Shown: in pieces, positions 1 through 7,684 of the stretch
Layout: the number at the start of each line of letters is the position of its first letter
How positions within the stretch are numbered: the stretch's first letter is position 1
The notes under the pieces: generated by a model
What the model was told of the DNA's origin: nothing
The model's database searches: none
What the model saw: the letters and a program-made list of their open reading frames with translations, nothing else
Origin: an uncultured delta proteobacterium
GTDB lineage: Bacteria > Myxococcota_A > UBA9160 > JAFDET01
DNA: 40,268 bases
Direction: 5' to 3'
NCBI GenBank assembly: GCA_947259215.1
Contig: CAMYLJ010000034.1
Span: forward strand, 1-40,268
Made by a program: the position numbers and the translations under genes

Positions 1-1
1 C

Positions 2-859
2 CTGCTCCTGGCCGGTGCCCTGGTCGGAATCGGGCTGGCGGCCTGGTCTCTCGCCGGCTCGGGCGCGCCCGACGCGGGGCTGCCGCGGGGCGCGATCGCG
101 CGCGTGAACGACCAGACGATCTCGGCCGAGGCCTTCGCGCGCTTCGTCGGCGCCGTGGCGAGCGAGCGCCGGGTGGAACTCGACGCCGCCGAGCGCCGCC
201 GGTTGCTCGAGCGCATGGTGGACGAGGAGCTGCTGCTCCAGCGCGGCGTGGCCCTCGGCCTGGCTCGTCACGAGCCGACCGCGCGCCGCGCGATCGTGGC
301 CGCGGTGATCGCCACGCTCACGGCCGAGGCCGAGGCGGCGGAGCCCGAAGAGGCCGACCTGCGCGCCTTCTACGGCGCGGAGAGCCAGCGCTTCCGGCGG
401 CCGGGCCGGGTCAGCCTGGAGACCGCCTTCGTGGCGGCCGACGGCCGCCCGGAACGCGAGCTCCAAGCGCGCGGCGAGGAGATCGGGCGCCGGGTCCGCG
501 CCGGAGAGCCGATGCTCCAGGTGGCGGCCGACCTCGGAGATCCGGCCACGGCACCCCTGCCCGCGGGTCCCCTGCCCCTGGAGACCGTGCGCCAGTACCT
601 GGGCCCCACCGCGGCCCAGGCGGCCCTGCGCCTCTCTGCGGGCGAGGTGAGCGAGCCGATCCGCGCCGTCGGCGGCTATCACGTGCTGCTGCTCCGGGAG
701 CGCAGCGACGGAGAGGTGCCTGCCTTCGAGCAGATCCGGGAGCTGGTACGCGCGGAATACCTGCGCTCCCTCGGCGAGCGGGCGCTGCGCGACACGCTGC
801 GCGAGCTGCGCGAAGACGCCACGCTGGTCCTCGACGAGCGCCAGCTGGAGGCGCCGTGA
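2..859 (+). CDS. PpiC/parvulin-type peptidyl-prolyl isomerase, 5' end outside window
   Basis: Reading frame 2 is open from the left edge. The visible N-terminus is hydrophobic (LLLAGALVGIGLAAWSLAG), like a signal anchor, followed by a SurA/PpiC-like N-terminal segment (ARVNDQTISAEAFARFV) and a parvulin-like domain (PGRVSLETAF to the GGYHVLLLRER motif near base 690). An in-frame GTG at 104 would give 251 residues but would discard the membrane segment, so the true start probably lies upstream of the window. The expected role is folding of exported proteins in the periplasm, by cis-trans isomerisation of X-Pro bonds or plain chaperoning. The stop overlaps the next start (GTGA), so it is co-translated with the HupE-like gene. 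The family call is fairly secure; the substrate is unknown, though a dedicated client encoded in the same unit is a reasonable inference. Confidence 0.8.
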   Translation: MLLAGALVGIGLAAWSLAGSGAPDAGLPRGAIARVNDQTISAEAFARFVGAVASERRVELDAAERRRLLERMVDEELLLQRGVALGLARHEPTARRAIVAAVIATLTAEAEAAEPEEADLRAFYGAESQRFRRPGRVSLETAFVAADGRPERELQARGEEIGRRVRAGEPMLQVAADLGDPATAPLPAGPLPLETVRQYLGPTAAQAALRLSAGEVSEPIRAVGGYHVLLLRERSDGEVPAFEQIRELVRAEYLRSLGERALRDTLRELREDATLVLDERQLEAP

Positions 860-2112
860 GCTGGACGCGCAGGGGCTTCGCGGCGCTCCTCGCGGCGGCC
901 GCGCTGGCGGCCCCGGAGCCGGTCCACGCCCACGGACGCTCCACCTCGATCGCCGCCTGGGACGTCCGCAGCGGCCCGCCGGCGTCGGCGCGCGTGCACC
1001 TGCGCGTCGCCTGGGCCGACCTCCAGCGCGCCCTGCCCGCCCTGGGCGGAGTCACGCCCGCGGGCCTGGCGGCGAGGCCCGCGCTGGCCCAGGCCGTCGA
1101 TGCGTACCTGGTGGAACGCTACGCGCTCGTGGCAGACGGGCGGGACTGCGCCGTCGACGGGCGGGTCGCGTCGCTCCCGACCTCGGACCCGGGTCACGTG
1201 GCGCGCCGCTGGCGCGTGGTCTGCCCGGACGCGCGGCTCCTGCACCTGCGCGGCGCCGGCTTCTTCGAGGCCGTGGCGAGCCACCTGCACCTGGCGCGGA
1301 TCCGGCGCGACGACGCGCGGCCGGTGGAGCAGGTCTTCCTGCTGGACCGAAGCGAGATCGCGCTCGCTGAGGGCACCGACGCGGCACCGCCGCCCGCCGG
1401 CGGAGTCGCGACCTTCATCGGCCTCGGCGTCGAGCACATCGCCACGGGCTACGACCACCTGGCCTTCCTGCTGGCGCTGCTGCTCCTCGGCGGCTCGATC
1501 CTCGAGGTGGCCACCATCGTCACCGGCTTCACCCTGGCCCACAGCGTGACGCTGGCCCTCGGGGTGCTCGGCTGGGTGCGCCCGGAGGCGGCCGCGGTCG
1601 AGGCGTTGATCGGGCTCTCCATCGCGGTAGTGGCCCTGGAGAACGCCTGGCTCGTCGGCGGCCCGCGCCTGCGGCGCGGCGTGGGGATCGCGCTGGCGGC
1701 GCTCTTCGCCGTCGCCAGCGCGGCAGCGGCGCTCGGGCGGGTCGCCGTGCCGGCGGCCGCCCTGGTCGGTGTCGGCCTGTTCTCCCTCTGCTACCTCGGC
1801 CTCGCCGCGCGGGTGGCACGGCCGTTCCGGCTGCGCTGGCTGCTGGCGTTCGTGTTCGGGTTGATCCACGGCTTCGGCTTCGCCGGTGTGCTGGTGGAGA
1901 TGGCGCTCCCGCCCGAGCGCCTCGCCCCGGCCCTCTTCGGCTTCAACGTCGGCGTGGAGCTCGGCCAGCTGACGATCGTGGCGCTCGCCTGGCCGCTCCT
2001 GCGCTTCCTCTTGTCCCGCGCATGGCTTCCGCGCACCCTGGTCGTCCAGGCGGGCTCGGCGGCGGTGCTGGCGGCGGGTCTCTTCTGGTTCGTGTCGCGG
2101 GCACTGGCGTGA
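856..2112 (+). CDS. HupE/UreJ-like membrane protein
   Basis: This 418-residue protein starts with GTG, overlapping the previous stop by 4 bp. Residues 8-26 are a signal peptide ending near HAHG. An exported soluble region runs to about residue 180, followed by roughly six or seven membrane helices. The family signatures are visible: GVEHIATGYDHLAF (residues 191-204), a His-rich turn TLAHSVTLAL, IHGFGFAGVL and FNVGVELGQL. HupE/UreJ proteins include nickel permeases linked to hydrogenase and urease, but no hydrogenase or urease gene is here. The exported N-terminal domain marks the longer HupE/UreJ_2 type, whose role is not established. A metal-transport role is inferred from family membership only. 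It sits in a unit with DUF3604 and an amidohydrolase, both likely metal-dependent hydrolases, so metal supply to them is one possible function. Confidence 0.85.
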   Translation: MSWTRRGFAALLAAAALAAPEPVHAHGRSTSIAAWDVRSGPPASARVHLRVAWADLQRALPALGGVTPAGLAARPALAQAVDAYLVERYALVADGRDCAVDGRVASLPTSDPGHVARRWRVVCPDARLLHLRGAGFFEAVASHLHLARIRRDDARPVEQVFLLDRSEIALAEGTDAAPPPAGGVATFIGLGVEHIATGYDHLAFLLALLLLGGSILEVATIVTGFTLAHSVTLALGVLGWVRPEAAAVEALIGLSIAVVALENAWLVGGPRLRRGVGIALAALFAVASAAAALGRVAVPAAALVGVGLFSLCYLGLAARVARPFRLRWLLAFVFGLIHGFGFAGVLVEMALPPERLAPALFGFNVGVELGQLTIVALAWPLLRFLLSRAWLPRTLVVQAGSAAVLAAGLFWFVSRALA

Positions 2113-2126
2113 AGGAGGGGAACGAC

Positions 2127-4376
2127 ATGCGGCTGGTTGCAGCCCTGCTCCTCGTGGCGGGCCTGAGCGCCTGTGGCGGGCAGGAACGCGACGCGGGAAC
2201 CATCGCGGGTCCGGGGCGCGCGCCCGAGGTCGTCGCTGCAGTCGAGGCGGGCCGCACGTCGGGCGAGGCGGACGTGGCCACCCTGGCCGGCGGAACCCGC
2301 GCCCGGGCGCCGCGGCAGATCCTGTTCGGCGACCTCCACGTGCACACCACGTACTCCACCGACGCGTTCTTCTTCTCGCTGCCGATCACCGGCGGCGAGG
2401 GCGCGCACCCCCCGGCGGACGCCTGCGACTTCGCCCGCTACTGCTCCGGGCTCGACTTCTTCGCACTCACCGACCACGCCGTCTCGCTGACCCCGGAGCA
2501 GTGGGCCGCCGAGAAGGAGAGCCTGCGCCAGTGCCAGGCCCGCGCCGGCGACCCGGGCGATCCGGACCTCGTGGCCCTGGCGGGCTTCGAGTGGACCCAG
2601 GTGGGGCCGACGCCCGAGACGCACTGGGGCCACAAGAACGTGATCTTTCGCGAGCTGGCCGACGAGGCGCTGCCGGCGCGCCCGATCAATTCGCTCAGCG
2701 ACGAGCTGGCGACGGCGGCCCGGGACGCCCGCGACCGCATCGGCGTGGGCACGGCCATCCTGACCCTGGTGGATCCGCTCGGCTGGCGCGAGTACGCGGA
2801 CTTCCGCTGGTACCTGGATCGCCTGACGTCGCTCCCGCGCTGCGAGCGCGGCGTGGACACCCGCGAGCTCCCTCCGGACTGCGTCGAGAACGCTCCCGAG
2901 CCGACGGTGCTCTTCGAGAAGCTGGAACAGTGGGGCTTCGACTCCCTGGTGATCCCCCACGGCACGACGTGGGGCATCTACTCGCCGCCGGGAACGCAGC
3001 TCGACAAGCAGCTCTCTCGCGAGCAGCACGATCCCGGGCGCCAGTCGCTCATCGAGGTGATGTCCGGCCACGGAAACAGCGAGGAGTACCGCTCGTACCG
3101 TGCGGTCTTCCCCGGGCCGGACGGCGCGCCCCTCTGCCCCGAGCCGCGGGAGGACTTCCTGCCCTGCTGCTGGCGCGCCGGGGAGCTCATGCGCGCGCGC
3201 TGCGGGGATCGGCCCGCCGCCGAGTGTGAGGCCCTGGTGGAGGACGCGAAGCGCTACGCCCTGGAGGCGGGCATCGCCCCGCATCTGGTCTTTCCGGACA
3301 CGCGCGCCGAGGACTGGCTCGACTGCGACGAGTGCCGCGACTGTTTCAAGCCCGCGCACGGCTACCGCCCGGCGGGCTCCGCCCAGTACGCCCTGGCGCT
3401 CTCGCGTCCGGACCCGGCGGATCCCGACGGCAAACCCCTGCGCTTCCGCTGGAGCTTCATCGCCTCGAGCGACAACCACACGGCGCGCCCAGGGACCGGC
3501 TACAAGCAGTTCGCCCGGCGCGGTGTCATGACCGACGCCACCGGCGCCCGCTCCGCATTCTACGATCGACTCCTGCGCTGGAGTCAGGAGCGGCGCCATC
3601 GCGACTGGGACCCGAGCCGACCGAACCGGCTCGAGGACGTCGGGGCCCGCTTCATCGGCGCCGACGCCGAGCGTGTGACGAGCTTCCTCTACCCGGGCGG
3701 GCTGGCCGCGGTCCACGCCGAGGGCCGCAGTCGCGAGGCCGTGTGGTCGGCGCTCGCGAGCGGCCAGGTGTACGGCACGAGCGGGCCCCGGATCCTGCTC
3801 TGGTTCGATCTGCTGAACGGCCCGGCCGGCGCCGCTTCCATGGGAAGCCGGGTGAGCCTGGCGGAGGCTCCGCGCTTCGAGGTCCGCGCCGTCGGAGCCT
3901 TCGTGCAGCAGCCGGGCTGCCCGCAGGAGAGCCTCAGCGCGCTGTCGCCGGAGCGCCTCGAGCAGCTCTGCCGGGGCGAATGCGATCACCCGAGCGACGT
4001 GCGCCATCCGATCGGGGCGATCGAGGTGGTACGGATCCGACCCCAGCGTACTCCCGACGAGCCGCTGGACGACCTGATCGAGGACCCCTGGCGCCGCTTC
4101 CCGTGCGAGCCGGATCCGGGCGGCTGCGTCGCCCGCTTCGAGGACCCGGACTTCGCCGCCGCGGGACGCGACGCCGTCTACTACGTGCGCGCGCTCCAGG
4201 AGCCCACGCCGGCGGTGAACGGCGCGAACCTGCGCACGGAGTTCGACGCCGAGGCCAACGCGCTGCGCACGCGCCCCTGCTACGGCGACTTCCGCACGTC
4301 GCCGGACGACGACTGCCTGGCCCCGGTGCAGGAGCGCGCCTGGTCGTCGCCGATCTTCGTGGACCGGGCCCGGTGA
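2127..4376 (+). CDS. DUF3604 lipoprotein (PHP-like metal-dependent hydrolase fold)
   Basis: The start at 2127 is chosen because AAGGAGG (2112-2118) precedes it and the product begins with a lipoprotein signal (MRLVAALLLVAGLSAC, lipobox LSAC). An in-frame ATG at 2022 would overlap HupE. The product has 749 residues. Metal-binding signatures typical of PHP-like hydrolases are visible: DLHVHT (H71, H73), LTDHA (D116, H117), GFEW, and SSDNHTA (D449, N450, H451). Cysteines are unusually numerous for this genome (CDECRDCF, LPCCW, CRGECDH), suggesting disulfides in an exported protein. DUF3604 proteins have no established substrate, and the family call rests on these motifs and length. The gene is 14 bp after HupE and overlaps the next gene by 4 bp. 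Confidence 0.88.
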   Translation: MRLVAALLLVAGLSACGGQERDAGTIAGPGRAPEVVAAVEAGRTSGEADVATLAGGTRARAPRQILFGDLHVHTTYSTDAFFFSLPITGGEGAHPPADACDFARYCSGLDFFALTDHAVSLTPEQWAAEKESLRQCQARAGDPGDPDLVALAGFEWTQVGPTPETHWGHKNVIFRELADEALPARPINSLSDELATAARDARDRIGVGTAILTLVDPLGWREYADFRWYLDRLTSLPRCERGVDTRELPPDCVENAPEPTVLFEKLEQWGFDSLVIPHGTTWGIYSPPGTQLDKQLSREQHDPGRQSLIEVMSGHGNSEEYRSYRAVFPGPDGAPLCPEPREDFLPCCWRAGELMRARCGDRPAAECEALVEDAKRYALEAGIAPHLVFPDTRAEDWLDCDECRDCFKPAHGYRPAGSAQYALALSRPDPADPDGKPLRFRWSFIASSDNHTARPGTGYKQFARRGVMTDATGARSAFYDRLLRWSQERRHRDWDPSRPNRLEDVGARFIGADAERVTSFLYPGGLAAVHAEGRSREAVWSALASGQVYGTSGPRILLWFDLLNGPAGAASMGSRVSLAEAPRFEVRAVGAFVQQPGCPQESLSALSPERLEQLCRGECDHPSDVRHPIGAIEVVRIRPQRTPDEPLDDLIEDPWRRFPCEPDPGGCVARFEDPDFAAAGRDAVYYVRALQEPTPAVNGANLRTEFDAEANALRTRPCYGDFRTSPDDDCLAPVQERAWSSPIFVDRAR

Positions 4377-5590
4377 GCGGCAATCCGCTCACGCGCCGGG
4401 CCTTCGTGCGACTCGCCGCAGGCGGAGCCGGCGCCGTGGCGCTCGGCTGCCGCGACTCCGAACGCTACACCGACGCCGACGCCGCTCGGCTCGAGGCGCA
4501 GCGGCGCGAGGAACGGGAGCGCTCCGGCCGGGGACCCTACGGCCGGCAGGTGTACCGCGGCTACCGCGGTCTCGCGGAGCTGCCGTGGTTCGAGCTCGAT
4601 CCCGAGGGTCGCCTGCGCTGCGTCGACGAGAGCGTGCCCCTCGCCATCGACGTGCACGCGCACCTGGCCGTCGCGGTCCTGTTCGCCCCGGCGCCCGACC
4701 TCCAGGCGCGCACCGAGCGCGTACAGCACCTGCTCGACTGCGACCGGGAGGATCCCGGCTGCCCGCTCGACCTGGACGTCTACATCAACGCCAACTTCAC
4801 GCCCGACGACCTCAGCGCGCTGCGCCGGGGGGCGCTCGGGAACCTGCTGTGGGGGAGCGCCGCCGCACGCACCCACACCATCCCCAACCTGCTGGCCGAG
4901 ATGGACGACTCCCGCGTCGGCCGCGCCCTGGTGCTGCCGATCGCCTTCGGCGTGCCCTTCCACGACGACCTGACCGAGCGCTGGCTCGACGCCGGCGAGC
5001 AGGCCGGCGTGCGCGAGCGCCTGATTCCCGGCGCCTCGGTGCACCCGCGCGCGGACGACGCGCTCGAGCGGCTGCGGGCCTACGCGGCCCGGGGCGCGCG
5101 GGTCGTGAAGCTGCACCCGACCATGCAGCGCTTCTTCCCGGACGCGCCAGAGGTGATGCCCATCTACGAGGAGTGTCAGCGCCTGGGCCTGGTGGTCTTC
5201 TTCCACGGCGGACGCGCCGGGATCGAGCCGGGCTACACGCATCAGTACGCCCTCATGCGCCACTACGAGGGTGCGCTGCGAGCCTTCCCGGAGCTGGACT
5301 TCGTCCTCGGCCACGCCGGCGCCCGGGACCTGGCAGACGCCGTGCCCCTGGCACGCCGCTACCCGAACGCCTGGCTCGACCTCCACGGCCAGGGCGTGAC
5401 CTCGATCCACGAAATCGTCGAGGCCGTCGGCGGCGAGCGCCTGCTCTTCGGCACGGACTGGCCCTTCTACCACCTGGCCGCCAGCCTGGCCAAGGTGCTC
5501 ATCGTCAGCGAGGGCCGGCCCGAGCTCCGCAGCGCCATCCTGCATCGAAACGCCGAGCGACTGCTCGGCCTGGCTCGGGAGGACGCGTGA
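4373..5590 (+). CDS. Tat-exported amidohydrolase (amidohydrolase_2 type)
   Basis: The GTG start at 4373 overlaps the DUF3604 stop. The N-terminus has a twin-arginine motif (TRRAFVR) followed by a hydrophobic stretch and a Cys in a lipobox-like setting (VALGC, C26), so it is probably exported folded and may be lipidated. The 405-residue product is a TIM-barrel metal hydrolase: DVHAH (H95, H97), VVKLHPT (K246), FFHGG (H278), LGHAGARD (H314) and FGTDWP (D362) are the expected metal and catalytic positions. The family includes decarboxylases and hydrolases of cyclic compounds; the substrate cannot be predicted. Tat export fits a need to load metal in the cytoplasm. It is the last gene of the HupE/DUF3604 unit, followed by about 390 bp without a plus-strand gene. 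Confidence 0.85.
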   Translation: MSGNPLTRRAFVRLAAGGAGAVALGCRDSERYTDADAARLEAQRREERERSGRGPYGRQVYRGYRGLAELPWFELDPEGRLRCVDESVPLAIDVHAHLAVAVLFAPAPDLQARTERVQHLLDCDREDPGCPLDLDVYINANFTPDDLSALRRGALGNLLWGSAAARTHTIPNLLAEMDDSRVGRALVLPIAFGVPFHDDLTERWLDAGEQAGVRERLIPGASVHPRADDALERLRAYAARGARVVKLHPTMQRFFPDAPEVMPIYEECQRLGLVVFFHGGRAGIEPGYTHQYALMRHYEGALRAFPELDFVLGHAGARDLADAVPLARRYPNAWLDLHGQGVTSIHEIVEAVGGERLLFGTDWPFYHLAASLAKVLIVSEGRPELRSAILHRNAERLLGLAREDA

Positions 5591-5603
5591 GTCCGCGCGT
5601 GGA

Positions 5604-5837
5604 CTAGGGGCGGGCCGCGACCGCCAGGCCGTGGCGGCCGGAGAGGGACGCGCAGCGCTTGCAGTCCGGGTACGCGGGGCCGCCGGTGCGCGGGTTCAGG
5701 ATCACCACCCGACCCACCAGCCAGGCCGGCATCCGGACGCCGCACAACGTGTCGCCCCCGTCCCGCCGGACGTGGTTGCGCCCGCCGGGCGCAACGCCCC
5801 TCCGAAGGGGACGCGTGAAGTGTGTGAACCAGCCCAT
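5604..5837 (-). CDS. Possible small protein with Cys-pair motif
   Basis: This 77-residue frame starts at ATG 5837 (a GTG at 5840 is also possible). It has TLCGV and YPDCKRC, a spacing resembling small zinc-ribbon-like hypothetical proteins that carry a His/TLCG and a C-x2-C pair (here H16-ish, C35-ish, then C-K-R-C). It lies in the roughly 390-bp gap between the amidohydrolase and the SDR terminator. No convincing ribosome-binding site is visible, and the terminator at 5875-5908 separates it from the upstream genes, so it would need its own promoter. The motif is the only reason to call it. The rest of the gap, 5838-5874 and 5909-5976, shows no other gene. Confidence 0.35.
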   Translation of the reverse strand: MGWFTHFTRPLRRGVAPGGRNHVRRDGGDTLCGVRMPAWLVGRVVILNPRTGGPAYPDCKRCASLSGRHGLAVAARP

Positions 5838-5874
5838 CACCTGTGAAGTGCACGCAATGCGCAGGCAGGTGACG

Positions 5875-5908
5875 AAAAAATCGTCCCCGGGCCTTCCCGG
5901 GGGGACGA
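5875..5908 (-). terminator. Intrinsic terminator after the SDR gene
   Basis: On the minus strand a GC-rich hairpin (arms 5896-5908 and 5881-5891, loop CCTT complement at 5892-5895, with a two-base bulge) is followed directly by six T residues (A-tract at 5875-5880 on the plus strand). This is a textbook rho-independent terminator placed about 70 bp after the SDR stop, closing the LLM-SDR operon. Confidence 0.85.
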
Positions 5909-5976
5909 GCCCTCATCCGCCCCGCTCGGCCCCCCCTCCAGGCCGGGCGGCACGGTCGAGTCCGGCACTCGCGGCG

Positions 5977-6744
5977 CTAGAAGATCATGTAGCCGCCGTC
6001 GATGCGAATGGTGTCGCCGGTGTGGAAGCGCGACGCGTCCGACGCCAGGTAGACCGCAATGCCTTCGAGGTCTGCGGGCGTGCCCCAGCGGCGGGCGGGG
6101 GTGCGGTGCAGGATCTGCTCGTTCAGGGCCGCCCACTCCTGCACCGGCTTCGTGGCGGGCGTGTCGATCCAGCCGGGCAGGATCGCGTTCACCTGGACGT
6201 CGTGCCTGGCGAACTCCACGGCCAGCGAGCGCACCAGCGACGACAGGCCGGCCTTGGTGGCGGCGTAGTGCTCCTGGCGCGGCATGCCGCAGATCTCGCC
6301 GATGGACGACGTGGCCACGAGCTTGCCGCCGCCGCCGCGCTCGACCATGTGCTTCAGCACCTCGCGGAAGGTCAGGAAGGTGCCGTTCAGGTTGAGGCGC
6401 AGCACCGACTCCCACTCCTCCAGGCTCATCTTCAGGAAGGACGATGCGAGCCCGCCGCCCGCGTTGGCAAAGCAGGCGTCGATGCGGCCGAAACGCGCCA
6501 GGGTGTCCGCCACCGCCGCCACCACCTGCGCTTCGCTCGTGACGTCGCAGGCGAAGGCCGCGGCCTCGGCGCCGAGCGACTCGAGCTGCTTGACGGCGGC
6601 CTCGTTCTTGGCGGCGTCGCGGCCCCAGACGGCCACCTTCGCCCCGGCCTTCGCCAGACCGCGGGCCAGGCCGAGCCCGATGCCGCTGTTGCCGCCGGTG
6701 ACGAGGCCGACGCGGCCGTCGAGGTCGAAGAGGGGGTGGCTCAT
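5977..6744 (-). CDS. SDR-family NAD(P)-dependent oxidoreductase
   Basis: This classical short-chain dehydrogenase has 255 residues, the usual length. The cofactor loop is TGGNSGIG (16-23), the structural motif is ANAG (93-96), and the catalytic residues are S146/S147, Y160 and K164 (YAATK). The C-terminal LASDASRFHTGDTIRIDGGY is typical of the family. It resembles 3-oxoacyl reductase or gluconate 5-dehydrogenase-like members, but the substrate cannot be read from sequence. It follows the LLM oxidoreductase by 13 bp on the same strand and is closed by the terminator at 5875-5908, so the two are probably one operon. Confidence 0.88.
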   Translation of the reverse strand: MSHPLFDLDGRVGLVTGGNSGIGLGLARGLAKAGAKVAVWGRDAAKNEAAVKQLESLGAEAAAFACDVTSEAQVVAAVADTLARFGRIDACFANAGGGLASSFLKMSLEEWESVLRLNLNGTFLTFREVLKHMVERGGGGKLVATSSIGEICGMPRQEHYAATKAGLSSLVRSLAVEFARHDVQVNAILPGWIDTPATKPVQEWAALNEQILHRTPARRWGTPADLEGIAVYLASDASRFHTGDTIRIDGGYMIF

Positions 6745-6757
6745 GGCGGCGATGGTA

Positions 6758-7630
6758 TCACGCGCCCATGCGCGCGATGACCTGCTCGCCGAAGCCCTCC
6801 AGGTAGGCGCGTTTCTCGTCGAGGCTGCTCGTCGGGCCGAGACTGTACACGAACGGGTAGCTCACGGTTCCGGTGGCGCCGGCGTCCTCGAGCCGCCGCA
6901 GGCTGTCGGCGTCGGGCGGCGTGGTGAGCGGGACCAGCGCGTCGAAGGGCTCTGCGCTGCGCCCGGCCTCGGCGCGTAGACGCGCCAGCGTGGACAGCAG
7001 GGTCTGCGCCTGGTCGGGCGTCTGGCCCGTCCCGATCCAGCCGTCGCCGTGCCGCGCGGCCCGGCGCAGGGCGGGCTTCGAGAGACCGCCGATCCAGAGC
7101 GGCACCGGCGCACGCGGGGCCGGGCTCATGCTGAGGCGCTCGAACTGGAAGAACTCGCCGCGGTGCTCGACGGGGTCGCCGGTCCAGAGGCTGCGCAGCA
7201 CCTGGATGCACTCGTCGTAGCGCCGGCCGCGGGTCGTGAAGTCGACGCCCAGGGTGTCGTACTCCTCGCGGATCCAGCCCGCGCCCGTCCCGAGCACGAC
7301 CCGGTCACCGGACAGCACGGCGGCCGTCCCCACCGACTTCGCCACCTCGAGCGGGTTCCGCAGGGGCAGGATGTAGACCATCGTGGCGAAGCGCAGCCGT
7401 CGGGTCACCGCCGCCATGGCCGAGATGGCCGCCCACGGCTCGGGGAAGGGGGTCCCGTGCCCGAAGCCCGGCGTGCCGTCCTCCGAGTAGGGGTACTTCG
7501 AGTCGAGCCGGTCCGGGAAGAAGAGATGGTCGGACACCAGCACGCCCTCGAAGCCCGCGGCCTCGGCGATCGGGGCGATCTCCACCAGCTGCTCGGGCTC
7601 GCTGAAGGCGAGGGACTGCCAGAACTTCAC
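6758..7630 (-). CDS. LLM-class F420-dependent-type oxidoreductase
   Basis: This 290-residue protein starts with GTG 7630, preceded by GGAGG at suitable spacing; longer upstream frames lack homology. It has a luciferase-like TIM barrel: an N-terminal AEAAGFEGVLVSDH, the middle RLRFATMVYILPLRNPLEVAKS and VLGTGAGWIREEY, then VPLWIGGLSKPALRRAARHGDGW. This pattern matches the TIGR03619-type subgroup predicted to use coenzyme F420. F420 use would point to a lineage outside the common Proteobacteria, but FMN cannot be excluded from sequence. It leads a two-gene operon with the SDR and is divergent from the PQQ dehydrogenase (54 bp between starts). The substrate is unknown. Confidence 0.85.
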   Translation of the reverse strand: MKFWQSLAFSEPEQLVEIAPIAEAAGFEGVLVSDHLFFPDRLDSKYPYSEDGTPGFGHGTPFPEPWAAISAMAAVTRRLRFATMVYILPLRNPLEVAKSVGTAAVLSGDRVVLGTGAGWIREEYDTLGVDFTTRGRRYDECIQVLRSLWTGDPVEHRGEFFQFERLSMSPAPRAPVPLWIGGLSKPALRRAARHGDGWIGTGQTPDQAQTLLSTLARLRAEAGRSAEPFDALVPLTTPPDADSLRRLEDAGATGTVSYPFVYSLGPTSSLDEKRAYLEGFGEQVIARMGA

Positions 7631-7646
7631 GAGGGCGCCTCCGCGC

Positions 7647-7675
7647 TTGACATGGGGCGGGGCATTAGAACATGT
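7647..7675 (+). promoter_or_regulatory. Possible promoter of the PQQ dehydrogenase
   Basis: A perfect TTGACA lies at 7647-7652 in the divergent gap between the LLM and PQQ genes. The hexamer 17 bp further on (7670-7675, ACATGT) is a poor -10 but ends exactly 9 nt before the GTG start, the same geometry as at ipdA and fadD3. On the minus strand TCTAAT (complement of 7664-7669) could serve the LLM gene. The call is weak because of the poor -10. Confidence 0.25.
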
Positions 7676-7684
7676 TGCACCGCC

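Noticed and set aside
2022-2126. Upstream ATG extension of the DUF3604 gene
   Set aside because: It would overlap the HupE gene by about 90 bp and place an Arg/Gly-rich stretch before an excellent lipoprotein signal that has its own AAGGAGG.
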